From assembly GCF_009828105.1 (NCBI RefSeq), contig NZ_WTYQ01000001.1:124001-188000 (forward strand): a stretch of 64,000 nucleotides of DNA. Reading direction: 5' to 3'. This stretch comes from Altericroceibacterium indicum. GTDB lineage: Bacteria; Pseudomonadota; Alphaproteobacteria; Sphingomonadales; Sphingomonadaceae. Every line of letters begins with the position of its first letter. Within the stretch, counting starts at the first letter, position 1. Below, piece by piece: positions 8,989-18,316 of this stretch. Position numbers and translations under genes: made by a program. Under the pieces are notes generated by a model, which was given only the letters and a program-made list of their open reading frames with translations, had not been told where the DNA came from and did no database searches.

Positions 8989-9157
8989 TCCTCATCATCA
9001 ATGCCGGCAGTTTATCGCCGTTCACACCCTATTCGACGCGATGGTATTTGCGGCCCTAGAAGTATTATGTTTTGATGACAATCGCGAGGCTCAATAACAA
9101 TAAGTGAGTCGCGCAAAGGGGTACATCGAGGGAGCAACTCAACCCAAGGAGAAGCGT

Positions 9158-9313
9158 ATGATTACGTCACATGTCACTGCTCTAAATGCCAAGCATCAAG
9201 GGCTTGAACAGAAATTGCGTGATGAAATGAATAGACCGGTGCCGGATGTGGTCGTGCTTCAATCTCTTAAAAAACAGAAATTACGAATCAAGGAAGAGAT
9301 CGCGTCAAGCTAA
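9158..9313 (+). CDS. DUF465 (YdcH-like) small protein, second copy
   Basis: Fifty-one residues starting MITSHVTALNAKHQGLEQKL and ending LQSLKKQKLRIKEEIASS. The HxxLEQKLRDEM...LKKQKLRIKEEI pattern is the DUF465 consensus in compact form. I chose the ATG at 9158 because AAGGAGAA lies six bases upstream; a longer frame from 9104 has no such site. The gene is divergent from the other DUF465 gene and lies 194 bases before ptsP in the same orientation, with a stem-loop between. Confidence 0.75.
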   Translation: MITSHVTALNAKHQGLEQKLRDEMNRPVPDVVVLQSLKKQKLRIKEEIASS

Positions 9314-9332
9314 GTCTGCTTGAGCGTTAGTC

Positions 9333-9368
9333 GGAGCGTTTCACTGGTTAGTGCCGGTGAGGCGCTCC
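9333..9368 (+). terminator. Stem-loop after the small DUF465 gene
   Basis: GGAGCGTTTCAC and GTGAGGCGCTCC pair over 12 positions with two wobbles and are followed by TTGTCATT. This probably ends the DUF465 transcript before ptsP, although the T-run is weak. Confidence 0.5.
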
Positions 9369-9507
9369 TTGTCATTATGCCTCGGTGCAATATACGAATA
9401 TTATTCAGGCTGAGCTTTTGTTAAAGACATTGCGCCGATGAGATGTTTTAGAAAACTCTTGAACAGTAGTTATTCCCAAAACTCTTGCCATGCTATAGGC
9501 GGATAAT

Positions 9508-11778
9508 ATGTCCGCAACTGTCGCAGCCCGTTCTATCCTGACCCAGTTACATGAACTGATGGCATCGCGTATGCACGCGCAGGGCAAGCTCAATCAGGTT
9601 GTCGATATAATCGGTGAAGCACTGCATAGCGAAGTGTGCTCAATCTATCTGCTGCGTGAGGGGATGCTGGAGCTTTACGCGACCCGCGGCCTCAATCAGA
9701 GCGCTGTCCATGTTACTAGAATGGGGGTGGGTGAAGGGCTGACAGGCACAATCGCACGCAATGTTGAGACACTCAATCTAGCCCATGCTGCGGCTCATCC
9801 TGAATTTCAATATCGCGAAGAAACAGGCGAAGAGAAATTCCATTCCTTTGCTGGCGTGCCCATCGTTCGGCGAGAGCGTGCGATTGGTGTGGTGACGGTC
9901 CAGCATCTTGATCCGCGCCGCTATGACGATGTCGAGATTGAGGCGTTGCAGACTGTAGCCATGGTTCTGGCTGAAATGATTCAGAATGCCGGGCTGGTGG
10001 ATGAAGAAGGAATGGACGGGCTGTCGCTGAACCATTCCGGGCAGGAAATTCTCACTGGTCTTGCTCTGGTTAAGGGCCTTGCTCGTGGACATGCGGTTTT
10101 CCATCAGCCGCGCATTACGATCGAGCAAACTGTGGCGGAGGATATCGAGGCGGAGCGCCAGCGTGTCTATCTGGCGTTCGATAAGATGCGCGAGCAGATT
10201 GAGCTGATGTCAGGCCAAGCTGAATTTGGCGTGGAAGGTGAGCATGAACAGGTCATCGAGACCTATAAGATGTTTGCCTATGATGAAGGCTGGTCACGTC
10301 GCATCAATGAAGCCATCGATTCCGGGCTGACGGCCGAAGCTGCTATTGAGCGTGTGCAGCAGCGCACACGCATGAGAATGCGCGAGATTGACGACCCCCT
10401 TCTGGCAGACCGGATGCATGATCTGGAAGATCTGGCGAACCGTTTGCTTCGGATTGTATCAGGGCAGTTGGGCACAGCAGCCAGTGGAGCATTGCGTGAA
10501 GATGCAATCCTGATTGCGAAGAATCTCGGTCCTGCGGAACTGCTGGAATATGATCGCCGGCGCCTGAAAGGTGTGATCCTGGAAGAAGGGTCGCTAACGG
10601 CGCATGTCGTGATTGTTGCACGGGCAATGGGCATTCCTGTTCTAGGCCGCGTGCGCAATGTGCGCGCGTTGGTGAGAGAGGGGGACGAATTACTGCTGGA
10701 TGTAACCGTCAGTTCGATGGTCATTCGCCCGTCTGCTGATGCGCTGGAATCCTTCAGCATGCGGCTCGCCCGTTCCCAGGAACGGCAGGCTGAATATGCC
10801 AAATTGCGTGATGTTAAGCCGGTCACGCTTGATGGTGAACGCATTCAAGTGATGATGAATGCCGGGTTGCGCGATGACATTCCCATGCTGGGCCTGATTG
10901 GTGCCGATGGAGTTGGGCTGTTTCGGACTGAGTTCCAGTTTCTCGTCTCTGCTGCGCTGCCTGCACGGGAGCGGCAGGCACGGCTCTATCGAGATGTGCT
11001 GGATGGGGCTGATGGCAAGCCGATTATATTCCGAACGCTGGACATTGGCGGTGATAAATCGCTTCCTTATCTCCGCAATGAAACTTCGCGGGAAGATGAA
11101 AATCCTGCCATGGGTTGGCGCGCGCTGCGCTTGGCGCTTGAGCGTGAAGCATTACTCAAGGTTCAGGCCAGAGCGCTTATTGAAGCGGCGGCGGGGCGCA
11201 CATTGAATGTCATGTTTCCGATGGTTTCCGAACCTTGGGAGTTTGAAGCTGCCCGGACTATTTTTGAAAAGCAGGTTGCTTTTCTTAAAGGTCAGAAACG
11301 TATCTTGCCCGAAGCCATTCGCTATGGCGTGATGCTGGAAGTGCCGTCGCTTGCAGAAATGCTCGATCAATTGCTGCCCAAACTGTCTTTTATGTCCATC
11401 GGTACCAATGACCTCACGCAGTTCCTTTTGGCAGCAGATCGTTCAAACCCCAAGTTGGCGGAACGTTACGACTGGCTCAGCCCTGCAATTTTACGCTTTT
11501 TGCAGCGTGTAGTGAATATTGCGAAAGATTATCCGGTTGATCTTGGCGTGTGTGGTGAAATGGGCGGACGCCGTTTGGAAGCACTGGCTTTGATCGGGCT
11601 TGGTATCCGCCGGCTGTCCATTACCCCGGCGGCGGTGGGGCAGATCAAAGAGCTGGTCTGCAAGATCGATACGCGCGAAATCGGAGAAGCGATGAAAGGG
11701 TGGCTGGCAAATCCACCAGCCGATATGCGGCAAACTTTGCAGCAATGGGCTACAGAAAGAAATATTGAAGTCGATTAG
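9508..11778 (+). CDS. ptsP: Phosphoenolpyruvate-protein phosphotransferase PtsP (enzyme I Ntr)
   Basis: Enzyme I of the nitrogen phosphotransferase system takes phosphate from PEP and passes it to NPr (PtsO), a regulatory rather than sugar-transport chain. The 756-residue protein has an N-terminal GAF domain (about 15-160, with VGEGLTGTIA and FAGVPIVRRERAIGVVTV), then the PEP-utilising N-terminal, phosphohistidine and TIM-barrel domains. The phosphorylated histidine is His366 in GSLTAHVVIVARAMGIPVLG; the barrel carries GADGVGLFRTEF, MFPMVSEPWEF and the catalytic cysteine in GVCGEMGG. The presence of GAF separates it from sugar PTS enzyme I (PtsI). The ATG at 9508 lacks a strong ribosome site. 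Confidence 0.94.
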   Translation: MSATVAARSILTQLHELMASRMHAQGKLNQVVDIIGEALHSEVCSIYLLREGMLELYATRGLNQSAVHVTRMGVGEGLTGTIARNVETLNLAHAAAHPEFQYREETGEEKFHSFAGVPIVRRERAIGVVTVQHLDPRRYDDVEIEALQTVAMVLAEMIQNAGLVDEEGMDGLSLNHSGQEILTGLALVKGLARGHAVFHQPRITIEQTVAEDIEAERQRVYLAFDKMREQIELMSGQAEFGVEGEHEQVIETYKMFAYDEGWSRRINEAIDSGLTAEAAIERVQQRTRMRMREIDDPLLADRMHDLEDLANRLLRIVSGQLGTAASGALREDAILIAKNLGPAELLEYDRRRLKGVILEEGSLTAHVVIVARAMGIPVLGRVRNVRALVREGDELLLDVTVSSMVIRPSADALESFSMRLARSQERQAEYAKLRDVKPVTLDGERIQVMMNAGLRDDIPMLGLIGADGVGLFRTEFQFLVSAALPARERQARLYRDVLDGADGKPIIFRTLDIGGDKSLPYLRNETSREDENPAMGWRALRLALEREALLKVQARALIEAAAGRTLNVMFPMVSEPWEFEAARTIFEKQVAFLKGQKRILPEAIRYGVMLEVPSLAEMLDQLLPKLSFMSIGTNDLTQFLLAADRSNPKLAERYDWLSPAILRFLQRVVNIAKDYPVDLGVCGEMGGRRLEALALIGLGIRRLSITPAAVGQIKELVCKIDTREIGEAMKGWLANPPADMRQTLQQWATERNIEVD

Positions 11779-11910
11779 GGGTTTACCTGAGTGAAGGTCA
11801 AAGACAAATGGCCTTAGAACCCAGTTGGGGCTGCTTGACAGGTTGGTTGGCCCCGTCATTTTTGCAGGCAGGTGACTCGTGTCGGGTCAGGCGCCTCTAG
11901 CGGATGTAAA

Positions 11911-12741
11911 ATGGTAGACGAACACTCTGAATCAGAACCTGAACTGCAGCTTGATCATGCCGGGCCGCGTTTGCGCGCCGAACGGGAGAAGCAGGGCCTT
12001 TCGCTGGAGGATGTTGCCAAGGACAGCCGCATTCCATTACGACATCTGGAAACCATGGAGAGTGGCCGCTTTTCCGATTTACCGGGCCGCACTTATGCTT
12101 TCGGTTTCACGCGTACTTATGCCAAGTTGTTGGGGCTGGATCAGGATGAACTGGTCGCTCAGGTCAATTCGGAATTGGAAGCACAGGAGCCTGACACTCC
12201 GCCAAGGCCTGCGCATTTTGAACCCGGTGATCCGGCTCGTGTACCTTCTGCCAAGCTTGGCTGGGTGGCTGTGGTTGCCGTTATCGCTTTGCTGATTGCA
12301 GGTTTCGTATTTCTGAAGCCAATTTACGCACCTTCGGGTGAGTTACCTCCGCTTACAGAGCAGGAAGGGGCAAAAACCGCAGTAGCCAATGCGTCACAAG
12401 TTAAGGGTGGGAAAGTGTCAACGCCTGCCGCTACCTCTGTTGCCGATGGACCGGTTGTGTTCACTGCCATGGAGGATAACGTGTGGGTTAAATTTTACGA
12501 TGGCGATGGCCAACAACTGATGCAAAAGATCATGTCCAAGGGTGAAAGCTACACTGTGCCTGCTGACGCGAAAGATCCGCAGATATGGACTGGCCGCCCT
12601 GATGCTTTGTCTATCACGATAGGCGGCAAGGACGTTCCCCGTCTGGCGGAAGATGACATGGTCATGCGTGATGTGAAAGTAAGCCCCGAGGCACTGATGG
12701 CTCGCAACTCTGCGGAAAAGGTCTCTTCACCCACAGATTAA
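11911..12741 (+). CDS. RodZ-like HTH/DUF4115 membrane protein
   Basis: A cytoplasmic helix-turn-helix of the RodZ type (GPRLRAEREKQGLSLEDVAK, then IPLRHLETMESGRFSDLPGR and FGFTRTYAKLLGLD), a single membrane helix (LGWVAVVAVIALLIAGFVFL, about residue 112-131) and a periplasmic DUF4115-type beta domain (VVFTAMEDNVWVKFYDGDG). RodZ links MreB filaments to the wall-elongation machinery; the domain order supports this role here. I prefer the ATG at 11911, with GCGGA upstream, over the GTG at 11872 because homologues begin just before the HTH. The following gene encodes another envelope protein. Confidence 0.8.
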   Translation: MVDEHSESEPELQLDHAGPRLRAEREKQGLSLEDVAKDSRIPLRHLETMESGRFSDLPGRTYAFGFTRTYAKLLGLDQDELVAQVNSELEAQEPDTPPRPAHFEPGDPARVPSAKLGWVAVVAVIALLIAGFVFLKPIYAPSGELPPLTEQEGAKTAVANASQVKGGKVSTPAATSVADGPVVFTAMEDNVWVKFYDGDGQQLMQKIMSKGESYTVPADAKDPQIWTGRPDALSITIGGKDVPRLAEDDMVMRDVKVSPEALMARNSAEKVSSPTD

Positions 12742-12862
12742 GGTTAACAGCAACTCGACAAGCGAATTGCTGCTTGGCATTATCATTTTATCCGTGTTCA
12801 GCCGATGTTGTCGGAAGGCATGGCACAGAATAGCTATTGATCCGATTACAGGAGAGTTGCCA

Positions 12863-13795
12863 GTGATTATCTCCGGATGGGCAAGGCCACGCGCTTTGGC
12901 TGCTGCCTTGGCAGTAGTCGCGGTGAGCGGGACTGTTATGCCATCTGCCGCCCAAGCACAGGACGCCGATATGCGGCTCCGTAAGCTTGAGGCAGAAGTG
13001 ACTGCTTTGCAGCGCAAAGTCTTCCCCGATGGGGGAACCAAATATTTTACGCCTGAAGTGAACACTGCCCCTGCGCAGCCAGCCCAGACGATCGGAACGC
13101 CCTCTACCTCAGTTGTTACGGATATTCTCGCGCGTCTGGATGCGCTGGAAAATCAGCTCACGCAGTTGACCGCGCGGAGCGAGGAAAATTCCAACAAGAT
13201 CAATAAGCTGCAAGCACAGTTGGAAGCGATGACTGCTGAACGCGCAGCAGCGACATCTGCCTCGTCTGAACCTGTTGGGGTGATGCCCCTTCCAGGAAAC
13301 AGTTCAAGTGCTGCGGCAAAGCCTACGGCAACACAGCCCGTTGCAGCGGCTCCTAGCCAGCAGCGGGTGGACGCGGTTAAAGCGATTGTTAAGCCGTCAA
13401 CCGATGACGCAGGGGATGACGAATACACCTATGGCTATCGTCTTTGGGACGCAGGTTTTTTTCCTGAAGCTGAGCAGCAACTTGCTTTGTTCCTGAAGAA
13501 ATATCCGTCCCATTGGCGCACAAGCTATGGCCGCAACCTTCTTGGCCGTGCCTATCTTGATGACAATAAACCTCGGGAAGCTGCCCCTTATTTCCTTGAA
13601 AATTATCAGTCAGATAAGCAAGGCGTTCGCGCACCGGACAGTCTGCTTTATCTCGCTGAATCGATGATCAAAATGGGCGATACCAACCGCGCGTGTATCG
13701 CTCTGGCTGAATTTGGAGACACCTATCCTGCTCTGGCAACAGGGCGTCTGAAACAGCAATATGACACTAACCGTTCCAGCGTCACCTGTAAGTGA
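12863..13795 (+). CDS. CpoB/YbgF-like periplasmic TPR protein
   Basis: About 310 residues with a signal peptide ending MPSAAQAQDA, a coiled-coil N-terminal part (MRLRKLEAEVTALQRKV; LDALENQLTQLTARSEENSN) and a C-terminal tetratricopeptide part starting YTYGYRLWDAGFFPEAEQQL. This order matches CpoB/YbgF of the Tol-Pal system, which coordinates outer-membrane constriction with peptidoglycan synthesis. The GTG start at 12863 is preceded by AGGAGA at the right distance and directly yields the signal peptide; a longer frame from 12767 would bury it. The 3' end overlaps tilS by 35 bases. No tolB or pal is nearby, so the link to Tol-Pal is by similarity only. Confidence 0.75.
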   Translation: MIISGWARPRALAAALAVVAVSGTVMPSAAQAQDADMRLRKLEAEVTALQRKVFPDGGTKYFTPEVNTAPAQPAQTIGTPSTSVVTDILARLDALENQLTQLTARSEENSNKINKLQAQLEAMTAERAAATSASSEPVGVMPLPGNSSSAAAKPTATQPVAAAPSQQRVDAVKAIVKPSTDDAGDDEYTYGYRLWDAGFFPEAEQQLALFLKKYPSHWRTSYGRNLLGRAYLDDNKPREAAPYFLENYQSDKQGVRAPDSLLYLAESMIKMGDTNRACIALAEFGDTYPALATGRLKQQYDTNRSSVTCK

Positions 13796-14750
13796 GGCTC
13801 TGCCACATCGCCTGATCGCCCGGTTTACGGGTGATCTAGCGCGATTGTGGCCAGAGGGGGAGCGATTGGGGCTCGCTGTTTCAGGTGGGCCTGATAGCCT
13901 CGCACTGTTGTTGCTTGCGAAGGCTGCGATGCCTGGCAAGATTGAGGTTGCAACTATTGACCATGGATTGCGATCGGAAAGTGCCAGTGAATGCGCGATG
14001 GTCAAGGAACTGTGCTCCGCTCATAATATTCCGTGCGAAATGATCAGCGTGACGGTGGGGGCGGGAAATGTGCAGGACCGCGCAAGGCGCGCCCGTTACG
14101 CTGCTTTTGCGAAATGGATGAAGCGCCGTGATCTGGGGGCCATTGCTACTGCTCACCATGCTGACGATCAGGCAGAAACACTGGTTATGCGGCTTAATCG
14201 GGGCAGTGGGATTAATGGACTAGCGGGTGTTCGCCCGCGCGGTGTCGTACCGGGCACAAAGCTTGCTTTGGTACGGCCACTGATCACTTGGCGGCGTTCT
14301 GAACTGGCAGAGATAGTGAAATCCGCTGGCCTTGATGCGGTGAATGACCCCAGCAATGCTAACCCGCAATTTGATCGTGTCCGTATTCGGCAGGCATTAG
14401 CGGAAGCTGATTGGCTGCAACCTCAGGCTTTGGCTGCAAGTGCCAGTCATCTCGCTGATGCCGAGGAAGTGCTCGCTTGGGCATCCGATCGCGAGTGGAA
14501 GGAACGGGTGGTAGTCGAAGAGGGTGGAGTCATTCGCTATCGCCCCCATAGCCCCAAACTAGTGGTGATGCGGGTGGTGCTCAGGGCAATTACGCTGCTA
14601 GGTGGAAATCCACGCGGTGGCGCTTTGGCAGCTCTGGTCATGCGGCTGCAAAATGGGAAGGATTCGACCCTTGGCGGTGTGATCGCGCGCAATGAAAATG
14701 GCGCCTGGACCTTCCGCAAGGAACCCCCTCGCCGGATTGCGGGGCCTTAA
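13761..14750 (+). CDS. tilS: tRNA(Ile)-lysidine synthetase TilS
   Basis: TilS uses ATP to join lysine to cytidine-34 of tRNA-Ile2 (anticodon CAU), so that it reads AUA instead of AUG; the enzyme is essential in most bacteria. The 329-residue protein has the PP-loop motif AVSGGPDSLALLLLAK near residue 40 and the second nucleotide-site motif TAHHADDQAETLVMR, followed by GLAGVRPRG. It lacks a long C-terminal extension and so is the short form of the family. The start overlaps the CpoB-like gene by 35 bases, implying coupling. A CAU tRNA with tRNA-Ile2-like acceptor pairs is encoded in this window at 32085-32161. The gene converges with the L,D-transpeptidase gene, ending eight bases from its stop. 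Confidence 0.93.
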   Translation: MTLTVPASPVSEALPHRLIARFTGDLARLWPEGERLGLAVSGGPDSLALLLLAKAAMPGKIEVATIDHGLRSESASECAMVKELCSAHNIPCEMISVTVGAGNVQDRARRARYAAFAKWMKRRDLGAIATAHHADDQAETLVMRLNRGSGINGLAGVRPRGVVPGTKLALVRPLITWRRSELAEIVKSAGLDAVNDPSNANPQFDRVRIRQALAEADWLQPQALAASASHLADAEEVLAWASDREWKERVVVEEGGVIRYRPHSPKLVVMRVVLRAITLLGGNPRGGALAALVMRLQNGKDSTLGGVIARNENGAWTFRKEPPRRIAGP

Positions 14751-14758
14751 ACTGGTCA

Positions 14759-15448
14759 TCAGTTGATGATGAGGGGATCACCGATGGTGGCGGTTTTTCC
14801 TTTTGTGATGATGACCTTGTCACCCTTTTTAGCGATCGCAAAAAGCTTGGCAGCAAAGGGATTTGGTGCGCCAATACAGCCATGGCTGGCATAGCCATTC
14901 TGGACTTTCGATCCGTGGATCGACACGCCATCCCAAGTGAGGCGCATGGTGTAAGGCATCGGGGCGTTATCATAGATCGAGGAATAATTATCCTTCTTCT
15001 TCTCCAGAATCGGAAACACGCCAAGTGGGGTGGGGTGATCTTGTGTCCCAAGCAAAACAGCCGATGCGCCGATTTCATACCCGTCACGAAAGACGGAAAT
15101 TACACGGGCATCAAGATCGACCGTAATAACGATAGGGCCATCGGGTACGTCACTATCATCCCAATACCATTGCCCATATTTGATAGGCCCTTCGATTGGA
15201 AGAATGCGCTTGATCACGAAGGGGTGATCAGCATCTATTGCCGGCGCGCTGGTTGAAGCTGCTTCCAGCTCCGGTTTCATAGACGTGGCGAGAACGTCGT
15301 TCGCGTCTTCTGAACGCTTCACCTCAGAGGAAATAGTCGGCGTAGCGGCAGGTGTGGGCGATACGCTGCGCCCTGCGACAAATGCCGCGCCAAGTCCCAG
15401 CGCCACTGCGAAGGTGGCGCCAAGAATCCATTTCATCGCTCTGTCCAT
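14759..15448 (-). CDS. L,D-transpeptidase (YkuD domain)
   Basis: A 229-residue exported protein: an N-terminal hydrophobic segment (ILGATFAVALGLGAAFVAG) acts as signal or anchor, a spacer of about 70 residues follows, then the YkuD catalytic domain. The active site is complete: His178 in SIHGSKVQNGYASHGCIGAP and nucleophile Cys191 in the same motif. Enzymes of this family form 3-3 peptidoglycan cross-links or attach lipoproteins to peptidoglycan. Which of these applies cannot be read here; there is no LysM or peptidoglycan-binding domain. It lies between tilS (convergent) and the zwf-ppc operon. Confidence 0.88.
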   Translation of the reverse strand: MDRAMKWILGATFAVALGLGAAFVAGRSVSPTPAATPTISSEVKRSEDANDVLATSMKPELEAASTSAPAIDADHPFVIKRILPIEGPIKYGQWYWDDSDVPDGPIVITVDLDARVISVFRDGYEIGASAVLLGTQDHPTPLGVFPILEKKKDNYSSIYDNAPMPYTMRLTWDGVSIHGSKVQNGYASHGCIGAPNPFAAKLFAIAKKGDKVIITKGKTATIGDPLIIN

Positions 15449-15523
15449 GGGCTTACTATCAGCGCGATTTTCCTATTCGCCAAGCCTTGCCGCGCAACGG
15501 TCCCCTAGAGAGACAATCTTACT

Positions 15524-18316
15524 CTAACCATGTGCGCCAAATTCATTGGCAATGGCAGTGGTGATCCTGCGGGACAGGGCATAGGCTTGGTCAATCGGAT
15601 CGATATAGTCGCGCCGAATTGCGTCATAGCCTGCGTCATCACCATCGGGATAATCGGTGGGTTCTGTAAGATCGAAATCTTCAATTCGGGGGAATTCGGT
15701 GGGGAATGCGCGGCGCAACTGGGCCAATGCGTCGTCTACCCTTAGAGTGAAAACCATTTCCAGCACGTCTTCCCGGCTGATGTCATTGGCGCGGCTGAAG
15801 GCAGGAATCGATACCACCCGGATGAACATGTGCTGGAACAAGGCAAGGCGTACGGCTTGCAACACGCCAATCGCGCGGCGAACCGGTTCGCGATCAGCCA
15901 GCGATGTTTCAGTTGGGATCAGTTCCAGTAAGCGGTGCAGTTTCAGCGCATCGACCCGTAAGCGTGAAGCGAGGCGGCGAAACACACCCATCCGGTCATC
16001 CTTGACGAGATACTCGCTCAAGGCTTCACACGGTTCTGACAAGTAGCTTTCCGTCCCGCGATAGGGACGACTGGCCCAATAGGCGGAGTTGAACAGTTCG
16101 CCATAGGCAGCAACCGTTTTAACACTGGCCAGTGAATTTGCGGCCCGAGCAAGGCGGATAAGCTGCTTTCCTCGCTCACTGCTGCTCAGGAGTTGGGCAA
16201 CTTCTTCATATTTGCCATCTGCCGCGCTGCCGATGCCAGAAATTACATTCACCGGATAGCCAAGCTGCTGGAGAATGGAATTATGTGGAATCGCGCGAAT
16301 TTGGCGCAGGCTCATTTCACGGTCTGCCGACAGGTCGGATTGTCGGCGTGAAACACGGCTGCCGGTAGAGTTGAGCATCCCCAAACCAAAAGCCGTCACG
16401 GCACGAGAGTAGGTGCGGCTTTCGAGGTGATCATGCTGATGATCACGGATCGCGCGATAGAAATCGAGGCTGAGATCAGTACGGCGATAGAAGGGGTCTG
16501 GTGGAAGATCAGTCTCGGTTTCGGCAGGACGAATTTCAGCAATGCGGGTGAGGGAGGCTAGCGCCAATTCGGGGTTGGCAAAGAACATATAGCCATCGCC
16601 GCCCTGAAAACTGACCTCTGGTTCCAGCCTTATACCTGCGCGCACGAAGCGCCGCCGTGCCCATGGGCTGAGCGGCCATGCCAGACGATCTTCGAAGCTT
16701 TCGGGATGTGCGCCACGACCCATGCTTTCGCCATGAGTGTTGAAGATCAATGCGGCTACATCGGTGAGACCATTTTCCTTCATCGCGTCTGCCAGGCGCC
16801 CCTGAAGGCGTTCAATGGCAAGGCTGGCTGGTATCTGCCCCACAAACCGGCCAGCATCGGAAAAGCCTGTCTGGATAGAGACACGACCACGTTTGCGGAC
16901 ATAGTTCTGATAGACTGGCTCTGCCAAAAGCGCATCCAGAAAGCGCCCACCATGTTCAAGCGCCGTTTCGGTCTCAAACAAGGGTGACACGTCCACCTTG
17001 TCATCGACACCGAACAAACGCGCGAAATAGAGTGCGGCCAGAATGGTTGCAGGCTCTTCACACTCGGCAATGAGCATCCGGATCGGTGCATCTGCATCTA
17101 CATGGTGCAAAATCTGCGCCATGACGAGGAATTGCCGGATCGCGGTACTGCTTTCAATCGCCAAGCTGCCAAAGTTCGTGCGCAGTGGCTTGAGTTCTTC
17201 CACCGCTTTACGAAGCCGGGCAATGGCACCTTTGCTTGACAAGTCCAGCTCGCTGCCATGGCCATCATCGAGCCGGCGGCGAATGGCGTTGTGAAGCTGC
17301 TTGGCATTTACTCGAAAGTGAACCCAGCCCATGCCCAACCCATCGGCGCGCATGGCTGCGGAGAGGGTTTTAAGCTTAATGGCGCGTGGACCGTCGCTGG
17401 TGGTGTTGGCTTCCTCTTCAAGCCGATCAATATAGCTGGAGAGCGAGAGGAGCTTGCGCGGATCGGTCGCTGTCAACCGGTTTGCCGCGACAGACAGGGC
17501 GGCAGGATCGGAAAGGTCGGCTGAAAAGTCCTGCGCCCGTTCTTGCGCATAAGCAGTTGCGGGGCGCAACTCGCGCAAAAGGGGATGGTCGCTGTCAATC
17601 TGTTCGAGAGACACCAGATAACGCTGTAAACGCTGAGCTTTTTCGGAGAGCCGGAAGCCAATGGAATCGAACCATTTTATATCGGTTCGTCCGTCCATGT
17701 CATATCCGACCCAACTGGCGAAGCGGAAGGGTAATGGGCTGAACTTCTGCCATCCCTCAGGCCAGCTTTTCTGTGCCTTTTCAAGCAGCAGTGATACCAA
17801 TCGATCACGGGCGCCGGCAGCTTGCGCAATGGCTTGCATCGCGCGGTCATGCTCATAGCGCAGCGTTACTGCGGGGCGTTCTCCGGGAACAGGGCACGCG
17901 CTTTCATCAATGTCACCACCCATGGCCGCGTTGGTGGCCACGGCTTCACTCTCTTGCGGTGTCAGCAGAAAAGTGGGGTGAGCTGTAAATACGGCATGAA
18001 GTTGCGGGTTTTCCCAGCGCTGCCTGAACGTCGCCAGGTCATCGCTTGCTTCGGTAAGCATTGCTGTGAAGCCAGAAGTATTCTCCTCTGGCTTCACCGG
18101 TTGCACGAGCCGCCGCAATTGGGCGGCGCGGCTCTGCAATGCGTCGCATTCCAGTTCGGAAATCCAGTTTTCGAAATCTTCAAGACTTCGTTCTCCGGAT
18201 TCCAGTAATCGAGAGAGGTCCAGCGATAGCTGAAATACAGGATTGAAAAGCGGTGTTTCATTGGTCCGCTCCCTCAGTTCCTGCAGGCGATCGAGTAACT
18301 CTCCGACTGTTTTCAT
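15524..18316 (-). CDS. ppc: Divergent phosphoenolpyruvate carboxylase
   Basis: PEP carboxylase converts PEP and bicarbonate to oxaloacetate, refilling the citric acid cycle. The 930-residue length fits the family and several landmarks are kept: FTAHPTFLL with His113, DVSPLFETE near 442-450 and GRG at 533-535. Other core motifs differ from the textbook form: where classical enzymes have a lysine in SDSxKDxG this protein has FSDAGRFVG (485-493), and the glycine-rich HGRGG loop reads NTHGESMGRG (526-535), shorter and with the arginine missing. I recall close homologues in sphingomonads annotated as ppc, so this is a lineage form rather than a broken gene. It is last in the Entner-Doudoroff operon and overlaps eda by four bases. 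Confidence 0.8.
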   Translation of the reverse strand: MKTVGELLDRLQELRERTNETPLFNPVFQLSLDLSRLLESGERSLEDFENWISELECDALQSRAAQLRRLVQPVKPEENTSGFTAMLTEASDDLATFRQRWENPQLHAVFTAHPTFLLTPQESEAVATNAAMGGDIDESACPVPGERPAVTLRYEHDRAMQAIAQAAGARDRLVSLLLEKAQKSWPEGWQKFSPLPFRFASWVGYDMDGRTDIKWFDSIGFRLSEKAQRLQRYLVSLEQIDSDHPLLRELRPATAYAQERAQDFSADLSDPAALSVAANRLTATDPRKLLSLSSYIDRLEEEANTTSDGPRAIKLKTLSAAMRADGLGMGWVHFRVNAKQLHNAIRRRLDDGHGSELDLSSKGAIARLRKAVEELKPLRTNFGSLAIESSTAIRQFLVMAQILHHVDADAPIRMLIAECEEPATILAALYFARLFGVDDKVDVSPLFETETALEHGGRFLDALLAEPVYQNYVRKRGRVSIQTGFSDAGRFVGQIPASLAIERLQGRLADAMKENGLTDVAALIFNTHGESMGRGAHPESFEDRLAWPLSPWARRRFVRAGIRLEPEVSFQGGDGYMFFANPELALASLTRIAEIRPAETETDLPPDPFYRRTDLSLDFYRAIRDHQHDHLESRTYSRAVTAFGLGMLNSTGSRVSRRQSDLSADREMSLRQIRAIPHNSILQQLGYPVNVISGIGSAADGKYEEVAQLLSSSERGKQLIRLARAANSLASVKTVAAYGELFNSAYWASRPYRGTESYLSEPCEALSEYLVKDDRMGVFRRLASRLRVDALKLHRLLELIPTETSLADREPVRRAIGVLQAVRLALFQHMFIRVVSIPAFSRANDISREDVLEMVFTLRVDDALAQLRRAFPTEFPRIEDFDLTEPTDYPDGDDAGYDAIRRDYIDPIDQAYALSRRITTAIANEFGAHG

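Noticed and set aside
11831-11870. Terminator after ptsP (GGGGC...GCCCC followed by GTCATTTTT)
   Set aside because: Stem of only five pairs with an 18-base loop; too weak to list.
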